Source: Paramecium tetraurelia
Lineage: Eukaryota > Ciliophora > Oligohymenophorea > Peniculida > Parameciidae
Direction of reading: 5' to 3'
Length of the DNA: 64,000 nt
NCBI RefSeq assembly: GCF_000165425.1
Contig: NW_001799411.1
Location: 385,769-449,768 of the forward strand
The translations under genes and the position numbers were made by a program. How positions within the stretch are numbered: position 1 is the stretch's first letter; every line of letters begins with the position of its first letter. Under the pieces are notes generated by a model. The model was given only the letters and a program-made list of their open reading frames with translations, was not told the origin of the DNA and searched no databases. Below are positions 11,490 to 23,202 of the stretch, one piece after another.

Positions 11490-12144
11490 TCAGTTTTTGT
11501 TCTGGCTTTGCTGTTTTCTACACTCCTATATTTGCTTTTGAAAATCCTACTGAGCCTCTTTATCTTGCATCTGAACAGATAGCTTTTCCCCTTATTGAAA
11601 ATATTGCCTGAATACACACAAATATTTACACAGCAAGTGTATATTTTTTATTGCTGCTAAGGAATTTGCCATATTTCAAATAAGCCTTAATGTTGGTCTT
11701 GTCAACATATATAATAAAATCTAATAACTCTTTAGTAGCAGGTGACTTCAAAAACTCCAAACAGATTTGAATGTTGTGAATAAGAGAAACACCTAACTCT
11801 CTCCACAGTTTGCTATCATTCAATGCGAGCACAGACTAGTAATACTCATTCAGAGCCTTCTCATATTATTATTTTTTATCAAATTGTTTTCCCTGAGTTT
11901 TGTGGTATTTAATCCACTCCGATCTATCTCCATAAGTTGAACCCTAACCAATAGTTTTATGTTTTACTTCTATTAACTTTACTATTCTTTAATCCTACTC
12001 AATTCTGCTTTTCTCAACATCAGGACTTAATTAGTTAGAACAAATTACTTACAGTTTCTGATCACTCCCTTAGAGCTCCAATTGCATTAATTTCTATCTT
12101 ATCAAATTTGTAATTCCCTCTAACTTTATCTTCTCCAACTCCAT
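11490..12144 (-). CDS. TPR-like helical-repeat protein, 201 residues
   Basis: ATG 12142-12144, introns 12026-12052 (27 nt) and 11608-11629 (22 nt), TGA 11490-11492. An N-terminal coiled coil (MELEKIKLEGITNLIRQKL) is followed by TPR-like helices: EWIKYHKTQGKQFDKKQQYE, KALNEYYQSVLAL, and TNIKAYLKYGKFL followed by KYTLAVQYFQQGEKL. It ends in a Gln/Lys-rich tail. TPR units of this kind usually bind chaperones or assembly partners; the specific family is not recognised. Its stop is 38 bp from the convergent THUMP gene. Confidence 0.75.
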
Positions 12145-12344
12145 ATATATTAATTAATACTTATATTTTTAAGAGTATTTAATATAAAAAATCTCTTTAG
12201 AAATTCTATAATTCGAATGATTCGGTTCAATTGTTTTTGATAGCTTTATTCCATTTATTGACTTTGAATCTGTTTGGACTGATTAATAATCTAAATTTCC
12301 TTTCGATTATAAATAATTTAAATTCAAATTTGTCAGAGTAGAAT

Positions 12345-13547
12345 ATGAAATCAATTAGGTAAAGGTTGACTCCAACGAAACTCAAGGTGAAAGATGAGAC
12401 AAACATAAGCAGAATTTGCTGTGTGAATCATTCAAATAAGAGTGCCAAGTATTATGTGGCCAAGGACAACTCCGTCTACTTATGTTCGAAATGCGCAGTC
12501 TAAATGATGGGCAAAGGATAAAAGGTTGAAGAAATGCCTGGTCTTGAAGAAGAATATAGAAGGAAACAAATTAACCAATTCATCAATTAAGTAAATAACA
12601 ACATCCCCCACATTGATAAAATGATGAATGCCTTAATTACAAAAAGAGATGACATTTCAAAATACTATGAATAACAGAAAGAGAAAATTGAAAAGTTTCA
12701 TACTCAGATTATCCAATACTTAGAAGAAGAAAAAATGAAAAAGTTACAATAGTTGCATACCAATTTTAAGAATGTATCAAAATAATATGATGAAAGTATT
12801 TAAAGCTTATAGCAATCAAAATCTGAAACCATGTGTATGAAAAAGGATATAGAATGTAACCTAAATCAAATAATCAAGTAAATTTAAAATGAACCATTTA
12901 ATGAAATTATGGCTAGTTATCATAAAAATCTTCAAATATTTGTTGGCAAGACGGATCTTATAGCCAAAACTCCCATCGAAGTTCTAAAAGTTACATTAAA
13001 TGAACCAATTAATTTGAGTCATTTAATTTTAATCCAACAATTAAAAACTTGTTTAATCAAGAAAAACGTTTAAGATTAAAATTCTAAGCAAGAAGTTAAT
13101 GATAGTGTGTATTAAAGTCTGGAAAAGAAGGAGTACTGTACATAACCAAAAGTAAGTCGAATGGCTTTATCCTCAGTAAAAACTCCTAAATAAGATTACA
13201 GCATCAAAAATGTGGCTTCGTTTGAGATAACAAGTGAGGATTGCTATGAGGAAGGACATTCTTAAATGATAGAAAGAGATGATATAGAGAATTCATATTA
13301 GATGATGCTACTAGACACAAATTCAGATCAAGAAGATAAGAAACCTGATTAAGATATATTAGGATCCTTTGGACCAATTCAAATAACTAATGCTAATGCT
13401 AAAACTAACAATAATAATATTTTATAACCAAATAATAATAAAGTATTGGTTTCAAAAATTATTGAAAGAAATAACTAAAAAAATGATAGAAACATTGAAA
13501 AGAATTATATGTTTAAAGCCACGAATACATCCCTAAAATATGTATGA
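12345..13547 (+). CDS. B-box-like zinc-finger and coiled-coil protein, 400 residues
   Basis: Intronless from ATG 12345-12347 to TGA 13545-13547. Near the N-terminus ICCVNHSNKSAKYYVAKDN and VYLCSKCAVQ give a C-x2-H ... C-x2-C arrangement like a shortened B-box. A long coiled coil follows (KQINQFINQVNNNIPHIDKM; REKI-type heptads), then a Ser/Asn/Gln-rich, acidic C-terminal third. This B-box plus coiled coil architecture is common in ciliates and resembles a TRIM protein lacking a RING. No RING was found upstream. Function unknown. The poorly conserved tail suggests rapid evolution. Confidence 0.75.
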
Positions 13548-13880
13548 TTTCTATAAAACACTTATTCATTTAGTTATATTGTTAATCCAAATCAAATTAA
13601 AAAATTTTAAAACTAAAATTTTATTTCAATATTGCTTTGTAATTTCTGTAATAAATTAAAAGAATATTTGAATTCCATTTCTATTGATATCATATTTTAA
13701 ACATTCTTTTTTCAATTTAACAGAATAGTCCTATTTTTTATAACTTGATTGTATTATTTAGTTTAAATTAATTTTTATAATAGAACTATGGAGATGAGCT
13801 ATGCTAACTATGGTAGCTAATCTACTCATCAATTTAAGAAGTTGTCTTCTTCAATTAGAATAAATATAATAAAAATAATA
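13548..13880. other. AT-rich spacer between convergent genes
   Basis: Low-complexity AT-rich DNA between two convergent stops. Nothing coding or structured that I can support. Confidence 0.5.
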
Positions 13881-15836
13881 TCAAGTAGACACTTATAAAA
13901 TAAAATTTAATCCAGAAGTTCCAATCAATCCTAACGTACTTATGCAAACCTATAAAAGTAATTCGTAGGTCATAGCTATGCCCATTACTGTGTACGGTTA
14001 AGATTTCTCTTGGTGACCTAAATCATCATACTAAAATTATAGAGAACATGCAATTACCACATTTTAGATTGAATGAATGCAAAACAAGGAGTAATTCAGA
14101 AATTAGTCATCCTAAACTACACTGCTAGTGGTAGCATTTTCAAGTACTTTTTGGAAAGCCTATTGTAATTAAAATAGAGTTACACTAAAAACTGGATCTT
14201 CAGATTTGAAGGTATAATCCAGAGATTTGAAGATTTGATAAGACAATTATTGAATAAGGAATAGGTTTTTACGTAATAATCCTCTATGAATACACCAGTG
14301 AGCATTAATTCTGGCACCTTGTAATACGAGGGCAATTGAAATCGATGCAATGACCAAAAAATCAACAGTCTATTAGAGTATGCTGTTGATGGTAATAAAT
14401 TCCAAGTAGAAGAGGAATGTCATTATAACCATCATGATGGCATTGAGCAGCATTATAAAGGAAAGCATGAAGGACTATCTCCTTGTGTACTACAACCCAT
14501 AATCTAGAATCATCTTTCTCAGATTGACCCAAGAGTATAAGGATACACAGCACAATAGATTGAGGGTGGGGAACATTTTAGATTCCTAATACACCTCTAC
14601 TTTCTCAGCTGAAATTAGATGAGATAGTTGAGTCATGGCAAATACCTTTCTTCTTAAATCTCTATATGTGATCATCATCAAACCAGTTATAAGGTAAAAG
14701 TACATAAATTAGAAAATGCACATTTGCACAACAATTACGTAATCCTTAACAGATTCGCTGCAGAAGTTCATTATAAAAATATAGGCAATTACTCTCCCTA
14801 ATGCAATTAGGATTGAGAATTTGTTTATGAACATAAGATGACATTTCTTATTGTATTCCTCCACAATTTCTTTGGCTATTGAAATACAATGGGCTGCTAA
14901 ATCCTCATATAACTTATGCCCCCCATTATTAGTATATCCAACTTGAATTCTTTTTTTTCTTTCTGGATTAGGTGCCACCATAAAATAAAAGTGAAAGGAA
15001 GTTGGTTCAATCTGATGTCTCTTCATTGATTATTCAAACTCCTTGGTTATCATTGAAGGTATTTGTTATGCCCAATGATATGGGTTAATGCTCTGTTCAC
15101 ATAAATCCCCTATAACGCTCATATCAAATCTTTCTATGAGGTTCAACTTCGAAGGATGGAAGAATGCATACTTAATCGCATAAGTGACATTCTCAGTTAA
15201 ATAGAGGATACAAAAGAATCCAATTTCGTAATGCGTCTTCTTCTATCCTTCGTTTCCTCCATAGTAAACACAGGATAAGACTATAGTGTAATTTGTGATC
15301 CAACGAAAATAGTTGAATGCTGTTCCTTTAGTGCAACCGTAAATCCTGAAATTGCGCATAAAGTTCATCCATTCTTTGTCGCAGAGTCCGTAGACCAGCA
15401 CAAATGGACCAATTATCGAGAAGAGGATTCTAAGGGCGAGATACTTGATAAAGATTTTGATTCTGAAGTGGACTTCGTGTGGTTGAGTCTGGAGATATTA
15501 TCATAGTAATTATACCCTATATTTAATTGAGGTTGGATCGAAATCACTCATCCTAGATCTTCCTAAATCCTCCCGAAAAAAGAGTGAGGAGCCATGTTTG
15601 GATTTACAGAATGACTCTCTTTCACTTCTCCCTGGGGTTATTCCGATATTGGTTTCGTGTTTATCTTCGAATTCCGATTGGCTCATCTAGGATTGTAGTC
15701 AAAATATTAGTGTTACTTGATTTACAGATACAATCTTATTTTGAATCATAGAAACCCAAGATCTTTGAGGGAACTTCACTTTAACTTGATTTTTCTCTAA
15801 ATCATCTAACTCATTAGCTACTTAATCGTCTGACAT
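13881..15836 (-). CDS. Multi-pass membrane protein, about 623 residues
   Basis: ATG 15834-15836, introns 15687-15716 (30 nt) and 15489-15515 (27 nt), and a probable in-frame intron at 14031-14057 (27 nt); TGA 13881-13883. A cytosolic N-terminus of about 110 residues (acidic, Ser-rich) precedes at least seven hydrophobic segments, for example IKYLALRILFSIIGPFVLVY, FSILIALGRVIAYIFIM, FMLSFIMLLNAIMMVIMTFL and a last pair near YTVMGIAMTYELLLQVCIS. A conserved-looking loop contains VAPNPERKKRIQVGY. The family is not recognised; transporter or channel are both possible. A spliceable antisense frame exists at the 3' end but was judged a shadow (see rejected list). Confidence 0.75.
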
Positions 15837-15905
15837 TCTTCGATTATTTTATTGTTGATATATTTATTATAAAATATACTGTATAAAAATGATTTAATAT
15901 ATAAT

Positions 15906-16665
15906 TCAAATATCACTTTTATTTGACAATTTATTCAAGTTCTGAAAATTACTACTATTTTCACATCCAATTATAAATAAAACTACATTCGCATTCGTGG
16001 ATTCCATCTCATTCGATTCCACATGTTCAATCTCTGGGAAGATCTTCAAACAAAAATTGTACACATTTTTGCAATCCACACACTTGCACTCAGAATTACA
16101 ATATTTGCCATCTTGATGACAACTACAAAAATTGTTCTGACATTTAGATTTTCCACAAGTACACCCTTTTAAGTATCTTGGTGTCCTTTATTTAATTCTC
16201 TTTTGCTTAACAAGTCTCTTCTAAATTTTCCCCAATTTCTTATTCATTTACATGTTCTAGCAATTTTGGCAACCACAGTGTTTCCCACATGTCTTGCCTC
16301 TTGCAAAACACTCGCAATAACTCTGCTGACACTAAGATTTGCTACATTGACATTTAATTTAAGGTTTTGGAGACATCACTTCACTAGGTTCTATCTCAGA
16401 GCATCTTAAATCATCTAGATCTTCTCCTATTTCGCTTTTGTGGTCTTTCAAGTGGACTGAAGAGCATTGCGTTGAAAATTACACAGAGTTTGGGGCACTG
16501 ATCTATTCAAATTAATCATCAATTGATTAAGCTCTAAATAATGAGTTTAGTCAATTACATGCCAATTTGACTGTCCTCATCTAAGAAGCCTCTGAATGAT
16601 TGACAAATTGACTGATTAATTGCTTCGCATTCTGATTCACTATAGTAGTACATTTATGGATTCAT
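15906..16665 (-). CDS. CXC (tesmin/TSO1/LIN54-type) DNA-binding protein
   Basis: ATG 16663-16665, one 25-nt intron (16534-16558), TGA 15906-15908; 244 residues. An acidic N-terminal half leads to two cysteine-rich CXC units: IKCQCSKSQCQQSYCECF with GKTCGKHCGCQNC, then a basic linker, then KGCTCGKSKCQNNFCSCHQD with YCNSECKCVDCKN. This is the tandem CRC domain of tesmin/TSO1/LIN54 proteins, which binds zinc and contacts DNA through a tyrosine in each unit. Here the expected tyrosine positions read SQCQQSY and SKCQNNF, so the second unit has Phe. A nuclear transcription or chromatin role is likely. The protein is short, ending soon after the second unit. Confidence 0.9.
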
Positions 16666-16855
16666 CCTTGTTCAAAATAAATATTTCTCAAGTTTTTGTC
16701 TGGGCAATACAGCTTATATACTTGGAATTCTAGGATAACTCACAAGATACAAGAACAAATAGCTGAGTTTTTTTTGGGCCTAAATTTTGAACAGAATTTA
16801 TTACATAAAGAAATAATTGAAATTCTCTAATGTAATATAATCATCATATATTATT

Positions 16856-17835
16856 ATGTTTTTTAATGAGACTGCGAGTTAATAATAAATCGCTCTTACT
16901 CCGGATTCTAAATTTACTGAGAGAATGAAAATTCCTCAAACTCAAACCAAACAATAGATCATTGAACACCATTAAGGCATTAATAAATTACTTGACAAAA
17001 TGAATGAAACCATCGGCAGAATCTTTAAAACCAAAGAGGATGAATTAAAAGGCAATATCAAATAATAAATTGATGAAGCATAAGCATAAGTAATATAATT
17101 GACTAATGAAACCACAGAAGATCAAGTGCAACGTAAATTGAAAGAGAAAAGACAAGAAATTGAAGAAGAAAGACAAAAAATATTATAATCATCCATGGAA
17201 TTCTCAAACAAATGTATTGAATACAAGAACAGTCTTAGCAAAGTGATGACTACAACTAAAGATCTCATCTCGGAGATCCAATTTCTCGACACTCAATTGA
17301 TGAGTGCCAAAATTACTAACTCATAATTAAAGAAGTAATTAGAAAGCATCTAAACCAACACTGTAAATCAAGACTATTTCAGTCATGAGTCAACCTTCAG
17401 ATAACCAGAAATAACAGGAATGGACATCGAAGGAGTCAATGAACAATATTAAAAGGCTGAATAAGAATTGATTAAAACCAAAAAGATCTATGAGAACATC
17501 GAATAAGTTAAATAGGATTCAGCATTTGAAGAAAATCAGATAGAAAAAATATTCCTAGTAATCTATTCAATTTAACTCTATAGGAGTGTGTCTAAAAAGT
17601 CAAGCAACACAAACTCAATACTGACATCCAAAAAGTGTAATAACAGAGCAAAAACCCCAGACAATTACTTAAACCTATTCAATCAATGAAGCAATTTCAC
17701 AAACAAACAGAAGCATTAAACCAATAAGACTTCATATTTTCAGACATAGAATTCAATGATATTCATAAGAAAATGATTTTCGATGAATTCTTATCAAGAA
17801 ACGAAATCAAAGCTCTGATTTACAATTTGCTTTGA
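16856..17835 (+). CDS. Coiled-coil protein, 317 residues
   Basis: Frame from ATG 16856-16858 (a second in-frame ATG is at 16925) with one 26-nt intron (17558-17583), TGA 17833-17835. The upstream ATG is preferred because the added residues (FFNETASQQQIALTPDSKFT) look coding and the frame is open. The body is coiled coil (KEKRQEIEEERQKI, KNSLSKVMTTTKDLISEIQ) and the last 25 residues form a separate box beginning FDEFLSRNEIKALIYNLL. No recognised family. The gene is divergent from the CXC gene. Confidence 0.7.
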
Positions 17836-17916
17836 TATATTACATTTTTAACGCAGTTCCTAAATTCGGCATTAAATATTAAAACAATACTTATTCGATA
17901 TCATATACACATAATG

Positions 17917-18456
17917 TCACCTTTTACTCTTTTTTTATTGCTGCTTTTTAACAGGTTAGTTATTTTACAATTTATTGACAGGTTATTTGTTTTACAATTT
18001 ATTGGTCAATTCTTCCAGTTTTATTTAAACTTATCTTTCTATTTCTTTTTTCTATTCTTGACGCAGAGTTTCCTCTATTCTTTTTAAGTCCTATAGTCGT
18101 TGCATTTCCATTCTGTGAAACTCAATTTGTTATTAAGTGACAACTTGCTTTGGTTCATCCTATTTCTTCTTCACCTCCTCTTACTTCTTTTCTTATAAAC
18201 TTTTCAGAGCCTTTTCCTATTTTTTTTGCTTACTTGATTTATTCTTTTTGGTTTTATCATTCTCCTTTTTCCCTTGATTAGAGTTTGAGACAATAAATGA
18301 ATTTTGTACTTCTTATTGCTATAACTAATTTTATTATTGAGGGGTGTCATCTTCCCATTTTACAATGCCAAAACACTTTAAGAAGAGCATTATAAAATAG
18401 TAGAAGATCTTAAGCAGCACAAAGAGTCCGAATATAGCTTATATTGTTTATAACAT
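17917..18456 (-). CDS. Single-pass membrane-anchored Lys/Gln-rich coiled-coil protein, 179 residues
   Basis: ATG 18454-18456 to TGA 17917-17919, intronless. Residues 5-27 form a hydrophobic anchor (AIFGLFVLLKIFYYFIMLFL) followed by CFGIVKWEDD. The remainder is highly charged and Gln-rich (KKNKSSKQKKQEKALKSLQE; RQEQKKEIERQVQIKLEEL). Near the C-terminus a 9-residue unit is repeated twice (NKLQNKQPV and NKLQNNQPV), reflecting a 27-bp tandem duplication. Probably a type II or III membrane protein with a cytosolic coiled coil; function unknown. Confidence 0.7.
17951..18004 (-). repeat. Two 27-bp tandem repeats inside a coding region
   Basis: The motif beginning acaggtta recurs at 17951 and 17978, exactly 27 bp apart, with only a few differences. 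Being a multiple of three it keeps the frame and duplicates nine residues (NKLQN-QPV). Confidence 0.85.
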
Positions 18457-18818
18457 TAATTTATTTTATAATTAAAACACATGTAAATTAAACATATATT
18501 GAAATTAATAAATCGAACATTAATATATGAAACGTTCTTGAATATTTAATTCATCATCATTTTAGTATTAATTACAATGTAAATTCTGATTATATATAGA
18601 TATTAGGATTATTATTAATATTTGAGATTATTTTTATATTTGAGTTATTGTTACATAACTTTAGAATTTCATCTTAATTGATGATTTCTTTTCTCTCTTG
18701 TAATATAAAATCTTTTGAATGAATCAAATTTATAGCATTTTTACAATGTCAAAAATAGGATATATTATATTTTAATTTGATAAATAAAATCCTTTAGATT
18801 CTAAAAATTAAACATAAA
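18457..18818. other. AT-rich spacer
   Basis: Very AT-rich, with homopolymer A/T runs. No frame with coding character seen on either strand. Confidence 0.5.
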
Positions 18819-20074
18819 TCAATAAAATTAAAATATTTTAGTGTTATTGACACTACTTTTTTTAGATTTTATTCTGAATTGTGACTAATTCTCTTAATAT
18901 GAATATCCTTGAAACAAATGCTGATTTTCTCTTATCAAATGCTAATGCAATCTAATTATTTAGTTGTTTTCTTCGTCTTCATAATATATCTGTGATTAAT
19001 CGAAATTATCTGCAGTTTTAGGAATGAACGGTGCTTTCAACTTTTTCTAAAGAAGCAACTCAAATGGGAAATTCTTGAACCATTTATGCTATCTGGGATT
19101 GATCAATCTGTTTTGTGGTTTCCTCTGCAATAGCAAATTAATGAAGTCAATAGACTCATTTGACCATCCCTCAGTAGAAGTTTGGATCTAGACTTATTTA
19201 GCAAGGATCTACTCTCTGATTTCCCTTCTATTGCCATAATAGGGTCTTCTTCCTGTCATGAATTCATAGCAGATTACTCCCAAGGCGAAGAAGTCAACAG
19301 CTGCACCATGATCTTATCTGAATATGACTTCAGGTGCCATATATCCAGGTGTGCCACTGGTTTCGAAATTCTAACCAGTTTTTTTAATGGCCACACCAAG
19401 ATCAGTAATACGAACATATCCTTGACTATCCAAGATCAAATTTTCTGGTTTGATGTCTCTGTGTATGATATTATTCTCATGCAAATACTCCAATCCAACG
19501 ATAATACAAGCAGCAAAGAATTCTAGTATATATAAAAATAGATTGTATTACTTGTTTACTCTTCTGTGAATTTTCTCAATTTTCCTAGATGGAATCTCAG
19601 ATCACCACCTCCCAAATAATCTAAGACCAAATAGAGATTATTATTGTCTTGAAATGCAGAAAAAGCATTGATTAAGAAATTGTGTCTCAATTCAGTTAAA
19701 AATTATAATTCGCTCATTATACTTTGGACACTTTATTTCAGAAGCACCAAAGCCTTACTGATTTCTTTCATAGCAAAAACCTGTTGTTTATAACTAACTT
19801 TCCACACTTTTCCAAATCCGCCTACTCCAATAATGCATTAAAGTAGAAAATGATGCTTATTTAAGGGGTTGTCTACTTCCATTGAAGTATCCTTTGAACT
19901 TTGTCTCGTATTAAAACTGTTCTTTTGCGATGTCTTATTATTAATATCAGACACCCTCCTACGATTTAACACGTTAATATTTTGAAACAGACAATTGAAA
20001 GAAATGTCATTCTGACTGTGTTTGTAAGGGGAGGAGTATCTTCGCAAGGCAATTTTTAACTTTGTTTCTGTCAT
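18819..20074 (-). CDS. AGC/YANK-like serine/threonine protein kinase
   Basis: ATG 20072-20074, one 29-nt intron (19523-19551), TGA 18819-18821; 408 residues. After an 80-residue basic/Ser-rich head the kinase core shows [13 protein letters not shown] (Gly loop), [10 protein letters not shown] (ATP-anchoring Lys), SIMSELQFL (helix C Glu), [18 protein letters not shown] (catalytic loop), [11 protein letters not shown] and [13 protein letters not shown] replaces DFG, a conservative change compatible with activity. The [10 protein letters not shown] style and short activation segment resemble STK32/YANK-type AGC kinases. The tail after the core is about 70 residues and Gln/Asn-rich, without an obvious hydrophobic motif. 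Confidence 0.92.
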
Positions 20075-20509
20075 TGGATGACGCAAGCAAATTAATTTTA
20101 ATTAATAAACAGCAGAAATAATATATTATAATGTGTCAATCTTACTTATTTCATATTTTAATGCAATTTATTTATTTATTGTAGACAATCCATTAGATCT
20201 CATTATTTATCATAATAATGAGTCAATTATTTATATAAATTGAAATGCAATCATAGACTAAATTAAAGAATCTATAAAAATTATTTACTAAAACTGCATA
20301 CTCTGATAGATTTTTAGCAGAAGTAAATATTTTCTGTTTTATTGTAGACTCGTAAATAAATTTTAATTGTTCAAAATAACATAAGTAGCATCACTTAATT
20401 TTCTTGCTCTTTTTATTGCCAAATAGGTGTCTGGTTCATTTTAAAAGTATACTGCACTCAATTACTAATCTCAATTTTTTGAAAAAAACCTAAAAACTCA
20501 TGGTGAGAT
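20075..20509. other. AT-rich intergenic region between divergent genes
   Basis: AT-rich sequence separating the kinase start from the next plus-strand gene. No open frame with coding character and no repeat seen. Confidence 0.5.
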
Positions 20510-21058
20510 ATGGATATGGTTAGAATGAGTAAACGTTAACAAAAACCATATGATTTTTAATAAAACCTAAAAAAAAGTTTTTAATTACCTACAAAAATCT
20601 GTGGTATGTGTTAAAGAGAAAATCAATCAAGGACTGTATGATCATAGCTTAGTAAAAAGTTATCTAAAAAGAAAAAGAGAGGATGTTTTTCGGAGGATAT
20701 AGCTTAAACAGAAAAGACAATAAATTAGCGACTATTAAAACTAGTCATGCCTACAATATAACACAGTTTTAATTCTCTAGTTGAAATGGAAAAAACTCTC
20801 TAAATAACTAAGATACAATAAGTAAAAAATTGGTGGCTACTTAGGTATTGAGACCTAAAACTCATAAATAAGTATCTACACCTGACGTAGAAGATGAAAT
20901 CTCAATAATTAGAGAAGGGAGACTTAAAATAAGAAATCATAACGGTGGTTACCTGAAAATCGATTTAAGAATTTGAATACTCTTTAGAGTTCTAAACGAA
21001 AGTTAAAGGATGTCAAGTTGAATCAGATTAGATCAAAATAAGATTTCTTGGTTGTTGA
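20510..21058 (+). CDS. Small basic protein with a CxxC pair, 159 residues
   Basis: Model: ATG 20510-20512, introns 20636-20659 (24 nt), 20822-20844 (23 nt) and 20948-20969 (22 nt), TGA 21056-21058. The first exon is basic (MVRMSKRQQKPYDFQQNLKK) and carries KICGMCQREN, one CxxC pair. The last exon reads [20 protein letters not shown]. All three introns remove a frame change or a TGA, which supports the model, although the first may be 17 nt instead of 24. No partner cysteines make a full zinc site. Family unknown. Confidence 0.55.
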
Positions 21059-21231
21059 GAATTTTACTCCATGATTATTTCTGATATTTTCATTTATTTA
21101 GTATTTTGAATTAAGTTAAATCTAAATTTAATGAGTTAAATATAATCTAATGCATTGAATCCTAATAATATATTAAGGAATATTTAAATTACATCACTTA
21201 TAGTAGGTATTTTATAATAATTTTTATTTTA

Positions 21232-21858
21232 ATGCTTGACTGCTGTTCCTTGTGTGAAAAACATAGGGGAAAGATTAAGAAAGGACTATTCTTATTTCCA
21301 GCTGAATTCAAACAATAATATTAGAATTGTTACATTTCATAGATTGTGTTGAAATTGATTGCTTTGAACAACAACCAACCAATTCATTAGGATAGTTTTG
21401 TGGTTATAGACAATGACCTAGTTATCTGTGAATTGTGTTGGTAACTGATGTAATATGGGTTCACATGTTAGAAGTGTAAAACTCTTAATTTTATATAAAA
21501 TGACAATTAAAGGAGATGTCAATTTTGTAACACTAATTTATGCCTAAGTTGTGGGAAGCAATTGGATCTGTTCAGAAACAACCGATTGAATTGTTATTCA
21601 TGTCAGAGACAAGAAATAATTTCATATAAGATTGCCTATATTGTGATGATAATTGTAGTGGGATTACTGCTACCTTATTTGGCTCTCACCTACCTTTTAA
21701 CAAAGTTCTTTGACCCTATTCATTAATACGAGTTTTGTAGGAAAAGTGCCATGAGAACGTTATTGTTATTTGTTATTTTGTTTCCAATAATGTTCCCATA
21801 TGCTTTAATCGAAATTGTTGTTGCTGGCTTCAAAGCAATGATAAGAAATTTAAGGTGA
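21232..21858 (+). CDS. Zinc-ribbon protein with two C-terminal membrane segments, 208 residues
   Basis: Intronless ATG 21232-21234 to TGA 21856-21858. Several cysteine pairs occur in order (CCSLC, ICELC, FTCQKC, RRCQFC, LCLSCGKQ, CYSCQR), followed by two hydrophobic spans (KIAYIVMIIVVGLLLPYLAL and MRTLLLFVILFPIMFPYALI). The Cys arrangement resembles zinc ribbons or the IBR part of RBR ubiquitin ligases, but no RING is recognisable. Likely a membrane protein with the zinc module in the cytosol. Not assigned to a known family. Confidence 0.75.
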
Positions 21859-21970
21859 ATTTAAAATAATCATAATACTACGATAATTAATTAATTAATT
21901 ATTATTATGGGGCACCCTTACATAATTTAAATGGAGGGAATATTTGAATTAAATATTAATTTTAATAATT

Positions 21971-22528
21971 ATGGCAAACGTGTTCTTTGACATCTCATTT
22001 GGTGGAGCAGCTCCAAGCAGAATCGTTTTCAAGCTCTATGATGACGTCGTTCCCAAGACAGCTAAAAATTTCAGAGAACTTGCCCTTGCAGGTACATGAA
22101 ACTCTATAATTTAGAGCACGGAAAAGGATACAAGGGATCCCCCTTCCACAGAGTCATCACTGATTTCATGGCTCAAGGAGGTGATTTCACAAAACAAAAT
22201 GGAACAGGAGGAAAGTCAATCTACGGTGAGAAATTCCCAGTAAATATCATTTCAATGATTAGGATGAAAATTTCAAACTTAAACACAACAAACCAGCACT
22301 TTTGTCAATGGCCAATGCTGGTCCAAACACAAACGGATCATAATTCTTTATCACCTTTGTTCCATGCCCATGGTTAGATAATAAGCATGTAGTATTTGGT
22401 GAAGTTGTAGATGGATTCCCCACCTTAGAATTATTAAAGAAATGTAATATTTAATATCATATGTAGATTCCTCACCATAAGGTAACCCAAAAATAAACAT
22501 CTAAGTCGTTAATTCAGGAACATTATGA
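21971..22528 (+). CDS. Cyclophilin-type peptidyl-prolyl cis-trans isomerase
   Basis: ATG 21971-21973, three 23-nt introns (22092-22114, 22240-22262, 22444-22466), TGA 22526-22528; 162 residues, the size of a single-domain cyclophilin A. Begins [20 protein letters not shown]. Active-site motifs are intact: [17 protein letters not shown] (the His-Arg and Phe-Gln pair), [16 protein letters not shown], and [14 protein letters not shown] with the Trp that confers cyclosporin sensitivity and the catalytic-site His. No signal peptide, so cytosolic. Catalyses proline isomerisation during protein folding. Confidence 0.97.
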
Positions 22529-23202
22529 AAATAAATATACATTCATCATACAAATCAATTCCATTTACATTTAATAAAGTATCTAAATTTAAATTATATA
22601 TATATATATATATATATAATTATGTTTATAATCTCTTTCTTTTCTAATGTTGTGCTCATTTATAATTTATTACTCATAACCCAAACAATATTAAGATATT
22701 TAATTGAAATAATATTATTAGTTGATATCACAAGATAAATATTGTGGAATATTAAATATTAAAGTCTTTTGTAAAAAATTGGTATGAAATACCTTTGAAT
22801 ATCTGTTCAAAATATCAATTGGTTATTCACACGTTAAGGATCATTTTGTTGGAAAAGTTAAGAGGAATCTAAGATTTGGAGATTTTGATTAGAGTTTTAC
22901 ACTATTTGCATTGATTTTCGAATGGGAATATGTGATAAAAATGTAACCATGACTACCTTTCAATTTCTAATTTAACATCCTTGATTATTATACCTTATTC
23001 TTTCTTAAATGATCACAACACATTAATTGTATAATAATATCCTTTTTTATAGTGTTCCCAATACTTGCTTTTTTAATTTTTAATGATTAAAGTAACTTAT
23101 TGAATTAATGTAGAGTTTCATAATATTATAATAATCTCTAAATATCTATTCCCATACAAATTATAATGATATACTAATTAAATTATAATTTTGGTCAATT
23201 TT
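22529..23202. other. Intergenic region with a (TA)n tract and a possible gene relic
   Basis: Contains a (TA)12 microsatellite. Around 22795-22955 one plus frame reads protein-like (SIGYSHVKDHFVGKVKRNL) but has no start, is bounded by TGA, and has no exon to join. It may be a relic. The rest is AT-rich spacer. Confidence 0.4.
22595..22618. repeat. (TA)12 microsatellite
   Basis: Twelve uninterrupted TA dinucleotides about 67 bp after the cyclophilin stop codon. Confidence 0.97.

Noticed and set aside
13801-14016. Plus-strand 65-residue spliced frame
   Set aside because: Lies antisense to a continuous membrane-protein frame that extends a well-supported 2-kb gene; the plus reading has an unusually short 18-nt intron and a start with no upstream support.
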